Of a stretch of DNA of 54,824 bases, positions 48,380 through 54,824 are shown piece after piece. The stretch covers positions 1 to 54,824 of the forward strand of contig DATIXI010000024.1 of assembly GCA_035518635.1 (NCBI GenBank). The letters run 5' to 3'. Origin of the DNA: AC-32 sp035518635 (lineage in GTDB: Bacteria; Actinomycetota; Thermoleophilia; Gaiellales; Gaiellaceae). The stretch's first letter is position 1, and every line of letters begins with the position of its first letter. A program made the position numbers and the translations under genes. The notes under the pieces were generated by a model. The model saw nothing but the letters and a program-made list of their open reading frames with translations. It searched no databases and was not told the origin of the DNA.

Positions 48380-49096
48380 ATGCCGGATCACACTGTGGCT
48401 GAGTCGGCGCTCGAGTCGACCCGTGCAGAGGGCGACACGGCCTCCCGAGTAGTCGCAATCGACACCGGCCTCGGGTCCGAGCTCCTGGAGCTGCACGTCG
48501 CCCGCTACGAGCCCGGCCGCTCGCAGCCACACACTCTCGAAGGCGTCCAGGAGGTCATGTACGCGGTTTCCGGCCGCGGCACGCTGCTCGTCGACGGCCG
48601 GTCGAGCGAGCTCGACCCGGGCACCGGCGCCTACGTCGTGGCAGGCGAGACGTACGAGGTCGACAACCCGGGCCCGGACACGCTGCTCGTCGTCTCCGCA
48701 GTCGCTCCGCAGTCCGCGGCCGCCCCGATCGAAGGCCGACGGACCGTGCGTTACACCGACCAGCCTGCGCTGCCGGCGAGCGGCGACCGCGAGTTCCGCT
48801 ACCTCGTCACGGACGAGGTCGGCTGCACCGAGCTGACGCAGTTCTTCGGCATCATCGCCCCGGGGCGAGCCCCGGAGCACAGCCACGTCTACGACGAGGT
48901 GATCTACGTCCTCGAGGGCGAGGGCGTGCTCCACATCGACGACGCCCACGAGCCGGTCGCGGCCGGAACGTGCATCCACCTACCGCCGTTCAAGCTGCAC
49001 TCGCTCGAGAACAGCGGCGATGCCCCGATGCGGATCGTGGCCGTCTTCCACCCTGCCGGGGACCCCGCCTCGCGCGCGTACGAGGCAAACGAATAG
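48380..49096 (+). CDS. Bicupin protein
   Basis: A 238-residue protein with two cupin domains. The first covers about 30-110 (ARYEPGRSQPHTLEGVQEVMYAVSGRG) and the second 135-225 (IIAPGRAPEHSHVYDEVIYVLEGEGVLHI, then LPPFKLHSLEN). The second has the full metal-binding set (two His and a Glu, plus a late His); the first lacks one histidine (QPHTLEGVQE), so it may be structural. Bicupins include ureidoglycine aminohydrolase and dioxygenases; I see no decisive match. It probably has its own promoter, 21 bp after the dehydratase gene. Confidence 0.85.
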   Translation: MPDHTVAESALESTRAEGDTASRVVAIDTGLGSELLELHVARYEPGRSQPHTLEGVQEVMYAVSGRGTLLVDGRSSELDPGTGAYVVAGETYEVDNPGPDTLLVVSAVAPQSAAAPIEGRRTVRYTDQPALPASGDREFRYLVTDEVGCTELTQFFGIIAPGRAPEHSHVYDEVIYVLEGEGVLHIDDAHEPVAAGTCIHLPPFKLHSLENSGDAPMRIVAVFHPAGDPASRAYEANE

Positions 49097-49144
49097 GGGG
49101 AATCGGAGTCTCATCACGGTGCAAGTAGTCAACAGGAGGGCAAC

Positions 49145-50329
49145 ATGAAGAAACTCGTAGTCGCCGCGCTCTTCGCGGCAGGGGTGGCCGCCCTGACAAC
49201 GGCTGCCTTCGGCTCGAGCAAGTCCCCGAGCCGTGCAGCCTCGGCCGCCTCGGTCTCGTCCGGGGCGGTCAAGTGCGGCTCGACCCGCTACATCGGGTTC
49301 ATGGCTCCGATCACCGGGCCCGCAGCCTCGCTCGGACAGACGCAGGTCGACTGGGCGAAGTACTACGTACGGCTGTACAACAAGGGCCACAAGAAGTCGA
49401 AGATCAAGCTGGTACCCGAGGACACGGAGCTGGGCGGTCCGAACGGTACGGCGGCGGCGGTGCAGGGCGCACAGGCGCTCGGCTCCAACGCCAAGGTCCT
49501 CGGCGTGGTCGGCCCCGCCGGGTCGAACGAGGTGAAGGCGACGACCGGAGCGCTCAAGGGCGCCGGCCTCGGCTTCGTCTCTGGCTCGGCGACGAACGCC
49601 GCGATCGCGACCGACGGCACCCGCACCGGCTACTTCTTCCGGACGGTGCCGACGGACGATGACCAGAGCAAGAGCGCATCGGCGTACATCGTCAACAAGC
49701 TCAAGCTCAAGCGGGTCTACATCATCGACGACCAGGAGGCCTACAGCATCGGCCTCGCCGACTCGGTCGAGTCGCAGCTGAAGGCCAAGGGCCTCACTGT
49801 CGGCCGCGACGGCGTCAGCCAGCAGCTGTCCGACTTCACGTCCGTGATCAACAAGATCCCGCAGAACACGCAGCTGGTGTACATCCCGTGGCAGCTGCCG
49901 CCGAAGGGCCAGGCGTTCGGCCAGCAGATGAAGGGCCTCGGCCGCGGCAGCGTCAAGCTGATGGGCGGCGACGGTCTCTTCGATCCCGCATTCTCCGGTG
50001 TCGGGTCGAACGTGTACGACACGTTCTTCCCGGTCAACACCAAGGACAAGCGGATCGCGGGCTTCAAGAAGCTGCACAAGGGCCAGACCGAGTTCTTCGG
50101 CGCCCCCACGTTCGAGGCCGTACACGTCGTCTCGGCCGCGATCGACCGGGCCTGCAAGGACGGCAAGGCGACCCGCGCCGAGGTCCGCGCTCAGATCAAG
50201 AAGACCAACATCCCGGTCAAGACGTCGCTGATCGGCCTTCCGATCAATTTCGCCAAGACCGGCAACCTGAAGAAGCATCCGTTCGGCGTGTACCACTCGT
50301 CCAAGGGCGTTTTCGTCCGCGTCGGGTAG
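49145..50329 (+). CDS. livK: Branched-chain amino acid-type ABC transporter substrate-binding protein
   Basis: A 394-residue exported solute-binding protein (LivJ/K type, Peripla_BP_6). The signal peptide is MKKLVVAALFAAGVAALTTA. A low-complexity Ser/Ala stretch (24-40) follows, then the first lobe (YIGFMAPITGPAASLGQTQV) and KVLGVVGPAGSNEVKATTG. It captures amino acids or similar small molecules outside the membrane. No lipobox cysteine follows the signal; Cys44 lies further on. The ribosome site AGGAGGG is strong. A hairpin terminator follows it, so it is probably made in excess over the permease subunits. Confidence 0.92.
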   Translation: MKKLVVAALFAAGVAALTTAAFGSSKSPSRAASAASVSSGAVKCGSTRYIGFMAPITGPAASLGQTQVDWAKYYVRLYNKGHKKSKIKLVPEDTELGGPNGTAAAVQGAQALGSNAKVLGVVGPAGSNEVKATTGALKGAGLGFVSGSATNAAIATDGTRTGYFFRTVPTDDDQSKSASAYIVNKLKLKRVYIIDDQEAYSIGLADSVESQLKAKGLTVGRDGVSQQLSDFTSVINKIPQNTQLVYIPWQLPPKGQAFGQQMKGLGRGSVKLMGGDGLFDPAFSGVGSNVYDTFFPVNTKDKRIAGFKKLHKGQTEFFGAPTFEAVHVVSAAIDRACKDGKATRAEVRAQIKKTNIPVKTSLIGLPINFAKTGNLKKHPFGVYHSSKGVFVRVG

Positions 50330-50351
50330 TCCCGTCGATCTGATCTGATGA

Positions 50352-50383
50352 GCGTACGGCCCACCAACCGGTGGGCCGTACGC
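50352..50383 (+). terminator. Hairpin terminator/attenuator between binding-protein and permease genes
   Basis: A perfect 14-bp stem (GCGTACGGCCCACC and its complement) with loop AACC, followed by GTTTAT. It starts 22 bp after the binding-protein stop and ends 23 bp before livH. It should stop most transcripts, leaving abundant binding-protein mRNA and less of the downstream liv genes. Confidence 0.85.
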
Positions 50384-50406
50384 GTTTATGCGATCTTGTC
50401 CCACCC

Positions 50407-51336
50407 GTGAACTGGAACCTGTTCTTCGGCGAGCTGGTCAGCGGACTCACCCTCGGGAGCATCTACGCGCTGATCGCGCTCGGGTACACGATGGTGTACG
50501 GGATCCTGAAGCTCCTGAACTTCGCCCACGGCGACGTCTACATGGTCGGCGCATACGTCGCCTTCTTCGTGTTGCAGTGGCTCGGCGGCCCGCTCAACAC
50601 CGACGTGGCCGGCTGGCTCGCGATCGCGATCATGTTCCTCGTCGCGATGCTGGCCTGCGGCATGCTCGGAGTCGGCATCGAGCGCTTCGCCTACCGGCGG
50701 CTCCGGAACGCGCCGCGGATCGCGCCGCTCATCAGCGCGCTCGGGGTCTCGATCTTCCTGCAGAACAGCGCGCTGCTCCTCTGGGGCCCGAACTTCCGCG
50801 ACTACGGGACGTTCGACCTGATCAACGTCAAGAGCTACCGCGTCGGCGCGAACTTCCTCATCTCGAACATCCAGATCCTCACGATCGTCACCTCGATCGT
50901 CCTGATGATCGTCCTCACGCTGCTCGTGTCCCGCACCCGCACCGGAAAGGCGATGCGGGCAACCTCCTTCGACCGCGAGGCGGCCGAGATGATGGGGATC
51001 AGCGTCGACGGTGTCGTCTCGTTCACGTTCTTCGTCGGGTCGGCGCTCGCGGCCGCGGCCGGGGTCATGTTCGTGATCCTCTTCGGCCAGGCCTCTCCGC
51101 TGATGGGCTTCACCGCGGGCCTGAAGGGCTTCACGGCGGCCGTCGTGGGAGGGATCGGGAGCATTCCCGGTGCAATGCTCGGCGGCTACCTCATCGGCCT
51201 CCTCGAGGCCTTCGCTACTGGATACCTACCCGGCGGCTCCACGTACGCCAACCTCTACGTGTTCGCCCTCCTCATCGCGATGTTCCTCCTCCGGCCCAGC
51301 GGCCTGCTCGGGTCGCCGACGATCCAGAAGGTATGA
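50407..51336 (+). CDS. livH: ABC transporter permease LivH
   Basis: A 309-residue membrane permease with about eight helices. Typical LivH features are GSIYALIALGYTMVYGILKLLNFAHGD near the N-terminus (glycine-rich loop at about residues 13-38), SRTRTGKAMRATSFDREAAEMMGI as the ATPase-coupling loop, and FTAAVVGGIGSIPGAMLGGY. It forms the translocation channel with LivM. GTG 50407 is chosen because it opens with the hydrophobic N-terminus; no ribosome site or clear -10 box is seen. It follows the terminator, so a promoter inside the gap or read-through must express it. Confidence 0.92.
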   Translation: MNWNLFFGELVSGLTLGSIYALIALGYTMVYGILKLLNFAHGDVYMVGAYVAFFVLQWLGGPLNTDVAGWLAIAIMFLVAMLACGMLGVGIERFAYRRLRNAPRIAPLISALGVSIFLQNSALLLWGPNFRDYGTFDLINVKSYRVGANFLISNIQILTIVTSIVLMIVLTLLVSRTRTGKAMRATSFDREAAEMMGISVDGVVSFTFFVGSALAAAAGVMFVILFGQASPLMGFTAGLKGFTAAVVGGIGSIPGAMLGGYLIGLLEAFATGYLPGGSTYANLYVFALLIAMFLLRPSGLLGSPTIQKV

Positions 51337-52850
51337 GCGCGCCCGCCGACGGAAGCCCTCCAGACGGCAGCCCCGTTACCGGGCCTACTGAGGAGGCCGC
51401 CGAGGCGCCGAAGGTCGGCGTCGACGAGTGGGTTGCACGCCACGAGGAGCGCCGGCAGGCTCACGGCGGGCTCACGGGAGCGGTCATCCAAGGCTGGGAT
51501 CGCGTGCCACCCGCCGGCCATCTCGCGATCCTGTTCGCGCCGTTCGTCGTCTTCGGCTTCGTCGCGAACGAGGGGAACCTCTACCGCTACGGGCTGATCA
51601 CGCTCATCTACGCCCTGCTGGCGCTGGGGCTGAACGTCGTGGTCGGCTTCGCCGGGCTCCTCGACCTCGGCTACATCGCCTTCTTCGGCGTCGGCGCATA
51701 CGCGTTCGGGATCATGGCCAGCGGACACTCGGGCCACCACCTGCCGGCCGAGCTCGCGGTGCCGATCGCCGTGGCGTTTACCGCGCTGGTCGGGCTTTTG
51801 CTCGGCCTGACGTCTTGGCGTGTCTCCGGCGACTACCTGGCGATCGTGACGCTCTTCTTCCTGCAGGCGTTCGTGATCTTCGTCAACAACGCGAACGGGG
51901 GGCCCAGCGACTGGTCGTATCCGTTCGTCGGAAAGGTGGACATCACCGGGGGGGCGAACGGCCTCGACCAGATCGACCCCCTCAGGTTCTTCGGCTACAG
52001 CATCTCGACCACGAAGGGGTACTACTTCTACACGCTGATCTCGCTTGCCGTGCTGATGGCGATGCTCTTCTTCGTCAACAGGTCGCGGACGGGTCGCGCC
52101 TGGCGCTCCCTGCGCGAGGACCCTCTGGCCGCCGAAGTCATGAGCATCCCGGTTAACCGGCTGAAGCTCCTCGCGTTCGTGTTCGGCGCGGCCATCGCGG
52201 GATACTGCGGGACGATCTTCGGCTCGGTGCAGTCGGGAGCCTTTCCGGGCGACTACGACGTCGGCCTGCTGATCACGATCTACGCGATTGCCATCCTCGG
52301 CGGCCTCGGCAGCATCGGCGGGGTCGTGATCGGCGCGCTGATCGTGAACGGCGTGCCCGAGCTGCTGCGCTCCTCCGAGAACGCGAGGCTCCTCTTCTAC
52401 GGCGCCCTCGTAGTGGGGCTCTTCCTCGCGATGCGGCCGTGGTACAGGCCGGTCGTCGTCATCGTGGGGACGATCGCGTTCGGGTTCGTCGTCCACGGGG
52501 TCGCGGGCGCAGTGTGGCCGCGTGGAACGGCAGGCCACATCCAGGGCGGCGCGAGGCTCGCCGGGCCGCTCGAGCACTGGGTTCTCCTTCCCACGCACCC
52601 AGGGAGGATCGGTGGCTGGGCGTACTTTGCTCTGATCGCGATGGCGCTCGTCCTGACGCTCGTCCGTGGCTGGTGGCGGACCCTCCTGCTGATCCCGACG
52701 CTCTATCTGGCCGCCTTCGTCTGGGAGAACGAGCTCGTCGAGCAGGTGTCCGGCGCGACGCGCCTGATCTTGCTCGGTGCGCTGCTCGTCGTGATCATGA
52801 ACGTCCGCCCGTCCGGGATCTTCGGTACGGCCCGGGTGGAGGTCGTCTGA
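51333..52850 (+). CDS. livM: ABC transporter permease LivM, extended
   Basis: A 505-residue permease, longer than common LivM proteins (about 320-420). Residues 1-50 form a Pro/Glu-rich cytoplasmic extension. The permease core lies at about 60-370, with LNVVVGFAGLLDLGYIAFFGVGAY, the coupling loop RSRTGRAWRSLREDPLAAEVMSI and ILGGLGSIGGVVIGAL. It is followed by extra hydrophobic segments (about 375-500) interrupted by a loop (GGARLAGPLEHW). The ATG overlaps the livH stop (ATGA). The C-terminal membrane extension is seen in some actinobacterial homologues; its role is unknown. Confidence 0.9.
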   Translation: MSAPADGSPPDGSPVTGPTEEAAEAPKVGVDEWVARHEERRQAHGGLTGAVIQGWDRVPPAGHLAILFAPFVVFGFVANEGNLYRYGLITLIYALLALGLNVVVGFAGLLDLGYIAFFGVGAYAFGIMASGHSGHHLPAELAVPIAVAFTALVGLLLGLTSWRVSGDYLAIVTLFFLQAFVIFVNNANGGPSDWSYPFVGKVDITGGANGLDQIDPLRFFGYSISTTKGYYFYTLISLAVLMAMLFFVNRSRTGRAWRSLREDPLAAEVMSIPVNRLKLLAFVFGAAIAGYCGTIFGSVQSGAFPGDYDVGLLITIYAIAILGGLGSIGGVVIGALIVNGVPELLRSSENARLLFYGALVVGLFLAMRPWYRPVVVIVGTIAFGFVVHGVAGAVWPRGTAGHIQGGARLAGPLEHWVLLPTHPGRIGGWAYFALIAMALVLTLVRGWWRTLLLIPTLYLAAFVWENELVEQVSGATRLILLGALLVVIMNVRPSGIFGTARVEVV

Positions 52851-52851
52851 A

Positions 52852-53640
52852 GTGCGCCTTCTTGAGTTGCGTGACGTCTCCAAGGCCTTCGGCGGGCTGA
52901 CGGTCGTCGACCACCTGACGATGCACGTCGACGAGGGCGAGATCGTGAGCGTCATCGGCCCGAACGGCGCAGGCAAGACAACCGTCTTCAACCTGATCAC
53001 CGGGATCTTCGACGTCGACTCCGGCGAGATCGTCTTCGAGGGCGAGCGGGTCTCGGGGCTGCCGCCGCACAAGATCACTGACCGCGGGATCGCCCGGACC
53101 TTCCAGTCGCTACGGCTGTTCCTGAACATGACCGTGCTCGAGAACGTCATGGCGGCCACGTACGGCCATACGAAGGCGAGCGTCGTCGAGGCGATGCTGC
53201 AGTTGCCGCGCTCCCGGCGCGAGGAGAAGCGGATCCGGGCGCTTGCCGAGGAGAAGCTCGCGTTCTTCGGACAGCGGCTCGTCGGCTACCGCCACGACCA
53301 GTACGCGTACAGCCTCTCGTACGCGAACCGCCGGAGGCTCGAGATCGCCCGCGCGATGGCGACGAACGCACGCTTGCTCCTCCTCGACGAGCCTGCGGCC
53401 GGGATGAACCCCAACGAGACGCACGAGATCACGGAGCTGATCGGAGAGCTCCGCGAGAAGGCGGGCTACTCGATCCTCGTGATCGAGCACGACATGCACG
53501 TGGTCGAGGGAATCTCCGATCGCGTGATCGCCCTCGATCACGGTGTCAAGATCGCCGAAGGCTCCTTCGACGAGGTGGCCACGCACCCGCTCGTGGTCGA
53601 GGCATACCTGGGCGCGCGTGCGCAAGAAGAGGCCGTCTGA
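52852..53640 (+). CDS. livG: ABC transporter ATP-binding protein LivG
   Basis: A 262-residue ATPase. Walker A is GPNGAGKTT, and the Q-loop region reads GIARTFQSLRLFLNMTVLENV. The signature motif is degenerate: SYANRRRLEIARAMA in place of LSGGQ. Walker B is LLLLDEPAAGMN, and the switch His lies in VIEHDMHVVEGISDRV. LivG characteristically has the Arg-Thr-Phe-Gln stretch and a long helical insert. The GTG start is 1 bp after livM; the stop overlaps livF (TGATG). Confidence 0.93.
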   Translation: MRLLELRDVSKAFGGLTVVDHLTMHVDEGEIVSVIGPNGAGKTTVFNLITGIFDVDSGEIVFEGERVSGLPPHKITDRGIARTFQSLRLFLNMTVLENVMAATYGHTKASVVEAMLQLPRSRREEKRIRALAEEKLAFFGQRLVGYRHDQYAYSLSYANRRRLEIARAMATNARLLLLDEPAAGMNPNETHEITELIGELREKAGYSILVIEHDMHVVEGISDRVIALDHGVKIAEGSFDEVATHPLVVEAYLGARAQEEAV

Positions 53641-54341
53641 TGCTGTTGCGGCTCGACGACGTCGACACGTTCTACGGGCAGATCCACATCCTGCAGGGCG
53701 TCTCGATGGAGGTGGAGAAAGGGGAGCTGGTCTGTCTGCTCGGCGGCAACGCCTCCGGCAAGTCCACCACGCTGAAGACGATCCTCGGGATCGTCAAACC
53801 GAGGAACGGCAGCGTCGAGTTCGACGGCGAGGACGTGACCGGCCGAGCCACGAGCTACCGGATCGGAAAGGGCATGGCGATCGTCCCGGAGAACCGGCGC
53901 CTGTTCGGGCCGATGAGCGTGCTCGAGAATCTCCAGATGGGCGGGTACCTCCACGGCGGCGGGACGAAGGAGGACCTCGACCGCGTGTACACGCTCTTCC
54001 CGCTCCTCCGCGAGCGCCGACACCAGCTGGCAGGCACGCTCTCCGGGGGCGAGCAGCAGATGGTCGCGATGGGCCGGGCGCTCATGTCCCGGCCGAAGCT
54101 GCTGCTGATGGACGAGCCGTCGATGGGGCTCGCGCCGATCCTCGTCGAGCGCAACTTCGAGATCATCAAACAGGTGCACGAGTCGGGTGTCGCGATCCTC
54201 GTCGTCGAGCAGAACGCGAACGTGTCGCTCTCGATCGCCGACCGCGGCTACGTGCTCTCCACCGGACGCCTGGTGCTCGAGGGCAAGGCGGCCGACCTGC
54301 GTGAGGACGAGGACCTGCGAAAGGCCTACCTTGGCCGTTAG
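53640..54341 (+). CDS. livF: ABC transporter ATP-binding protein LivF
   Basis: A 233-residue ATPase. Walker A is GGNASGKSTT, with Ala-Ser in place of the usual Gly-Ala. The signature LSGGEQQMVAMGRALM is complete, and Walker B is LLLMDEPSMGLAP with the LivF-typical MGLAP tail. VVEQNANVSLSIADRGYVLSTG follows the switch region. It pairs with LivG to drive uptake. The ATG overlaps the livG stop by one base. Confidence 0.94.
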   Translation: MLLRLDDVDTFYGQIHILQGVSMEVEKGELVCLLGGNASGKSTTLKTILGIVKPRNGSVEFDGEDVTGRATSYRIGKGMAIVPENRRLFGPMSVLENLQMGGYLHGGGTKEDLDRVYTLFPLLRERRHQLAGTLSGGEQQMVAMGRALMSRPKLLLMDEPSMGLAPILVERNFEIIKQVHESGVAILVVEQNANVSLSIADRGYVLSTGRLVLEGKAADLREDEDLRKAYLGR

Positions 54342-54824
54342 CTCCTCCGTGTCGGCGTGCCGCGCGCGCTTCCCGATCTTCGAGCGTCTCGTCTATGTCA
54401 ACTCGTGCTCCCAGGGTGCGCTCTCGGATGCGGTGCGCGCGGCGTACGACGAGTACCTCACCGGCTGGGACGAGCGCGGGGCGCCGTGGGACTACTGGGT
54501 CGAGCGCACCGAGGCGGCGCGCAACGCCTTCGCGGGCCTCGTGAACGCGGAGCCCGACGACATCGCCGTCACGACCTCGCTGTCGGCCGGGGTGAGCTCG
54601 TTCGCGAGCGCGCTCGACTTCTCGCAGCGGCCGAAGGTCGTGATCAGCGACTACGAGTTCCCCACCATCGGCCAGATCTGGCACGCCCAGGCGCCGCGTG
54701 GCGCACGCGTGGTGCATGTGCCCGCCGCCGGCAACCTCATCCCCACCGAGCGCTTCGCCGACCGCATCACCGAGCGCACCAAGATCGTCTCGATCACTCA
54801 CGTCTGTTTCCGCAACGGCTCGCG
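54331..54824 (+). CDS. Class V aminotransferase-fold PLP enzyme, N-terminal fragment
   Basis: The first roughly 164 residues of a gene cut by the right edge. ARFPIFERLVYVNSCSQGALS is the usual N-terminal start of class V aminotransferases (cysteine desulphurase/kynureninase branch), followed by ERTEAARNAFAGLVNAEPDDIAVTTSLSAGVSSFASAL, the PLP-phosphate region, VVISDYEFPTIGQIWHAQA and TKIVSITHVCFRNGS. The PLP lysine would lie beyond the window, so activity cannot be confirmed. TTG 54331, overlapping livF by 11 nt, has AAAGG 6 nt upstream; GTG 54349 is the alternative. Being next to liv, it may process the imported compound. Confidence 0.8.
   Translation, partial: MAVSSSVSACRARFPIFERLVYVNSCSQGALSDAVRAAYDEYLTGWDERGAPWDYWVERTEAARNAFAGLVNAEPDDIAVTTSLSAGVSSFASALDFSQRPKVVISDYEFPTIGQIWHAQAPRGARVVHVPAAGNLIPTERFADRITERTKIVSITHVCFRNGS

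Overview
High-GC DNA with tightly packed genes, many GTG/TTG starts and 1-4 nt gene overlaps. It is probably from a soil- or sediment-type actinobacterium of the Thermoleophilia (Gaiellales/Solirubrobacterales) kind. That placement is an inference from gene content and base composition; the window holds no rRNA or marker protein to prove it. It contains one tRNA (Val, anticodon TAC) and no CRISPR array, insertion sequence or prophage that I can recognise.

Layout. (1) 1-15.5 kb is a mixed housekeeping and stress region: the start of a sedolisin-type protease, tRNA-Val, an ArsR/DUF1801/SRPBCC/DUF899 operon, a flippase-like membrane protein, a large cyclase-ATPase-TPR regulator, an acetamidase-like enzyme, ExoD, an ArsR-arsenate reductase fusion followed by a VOC protein and a chromate transporter, a glycosyltransferase, an MFS exporter, an Ada-AlkA DNA repair protein and a zinc alcohol dehydrogenase. 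(2) 15.6-21.8 kb is a three-gene redox unit: a GltD-like flavoprotein with ferredoxin domains, a full-length NifJ-type pyruvate:ferredoxin oxidoreductase and a dihydroorotate-dehydrogenase-like protein. (3) 21.8-26.4 kb holds the efeUOB iron uptake operon, diverging from a ClC channel across a perfect 9+9 bp palindrome that looks like an iron-regulator box. (4) 26.4-28.6 kb holds a PG-binding/CHAP-like hydrolase and a TadG-like von Willebrand protein. (5) 28.6-45.5 kb is the centrepiece. A 15-gene minus-strand run starts with a genuine form I (AYRCSFR) aerobic Mo-Cu CO dehydrogenase, coxMSL. It continues through two XdhC-type maturation proteins (one fused to a YHS metal-binding domain), coxG, a complete form II (AYRGAGR) hydroxylase, a MetE-like protein, a short citrate-synthase/citryl-CoA-lyase-like protein, a PaaK-like CoA ligase, two CYTH proteins and a glutathione transferase. 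It ends at a strong hairpin terminator. coxD and coxE diverge from it on the plus strand. (6) 45.5-49.1 kb holds an aldo/keto reductase, an ornithine-cyclodeaminase-like enzyme, a PLP dehydratase and a bicupin. (7) 49.1-54.3 kb is a complete liv-type ABC transporter, with a terminator between the binding-protein gene and the rest, followed by a truncated class V aminotransferase-fold gene.

Together the genes suggest an aerobic or facultative heterotroph that scavenges CO as an energy source, imports amino acids or related compounds, and has low-potential ferredoxin chemistry available. Two signals cut across regions. Five genes (chrA, the citryl-CoA-lyase-like gene, the MetE-like gene, coxG and the PLP dehydratase) have no ATG/GTG/TTG near the family N-terminus, but each has a CTG lying exactly in a CTGA overlap with the stop of the gene before. 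Several operon heads carry a TAnnnT hexamer 6-7 nt before the start codon, the signature of leaderless transcription.
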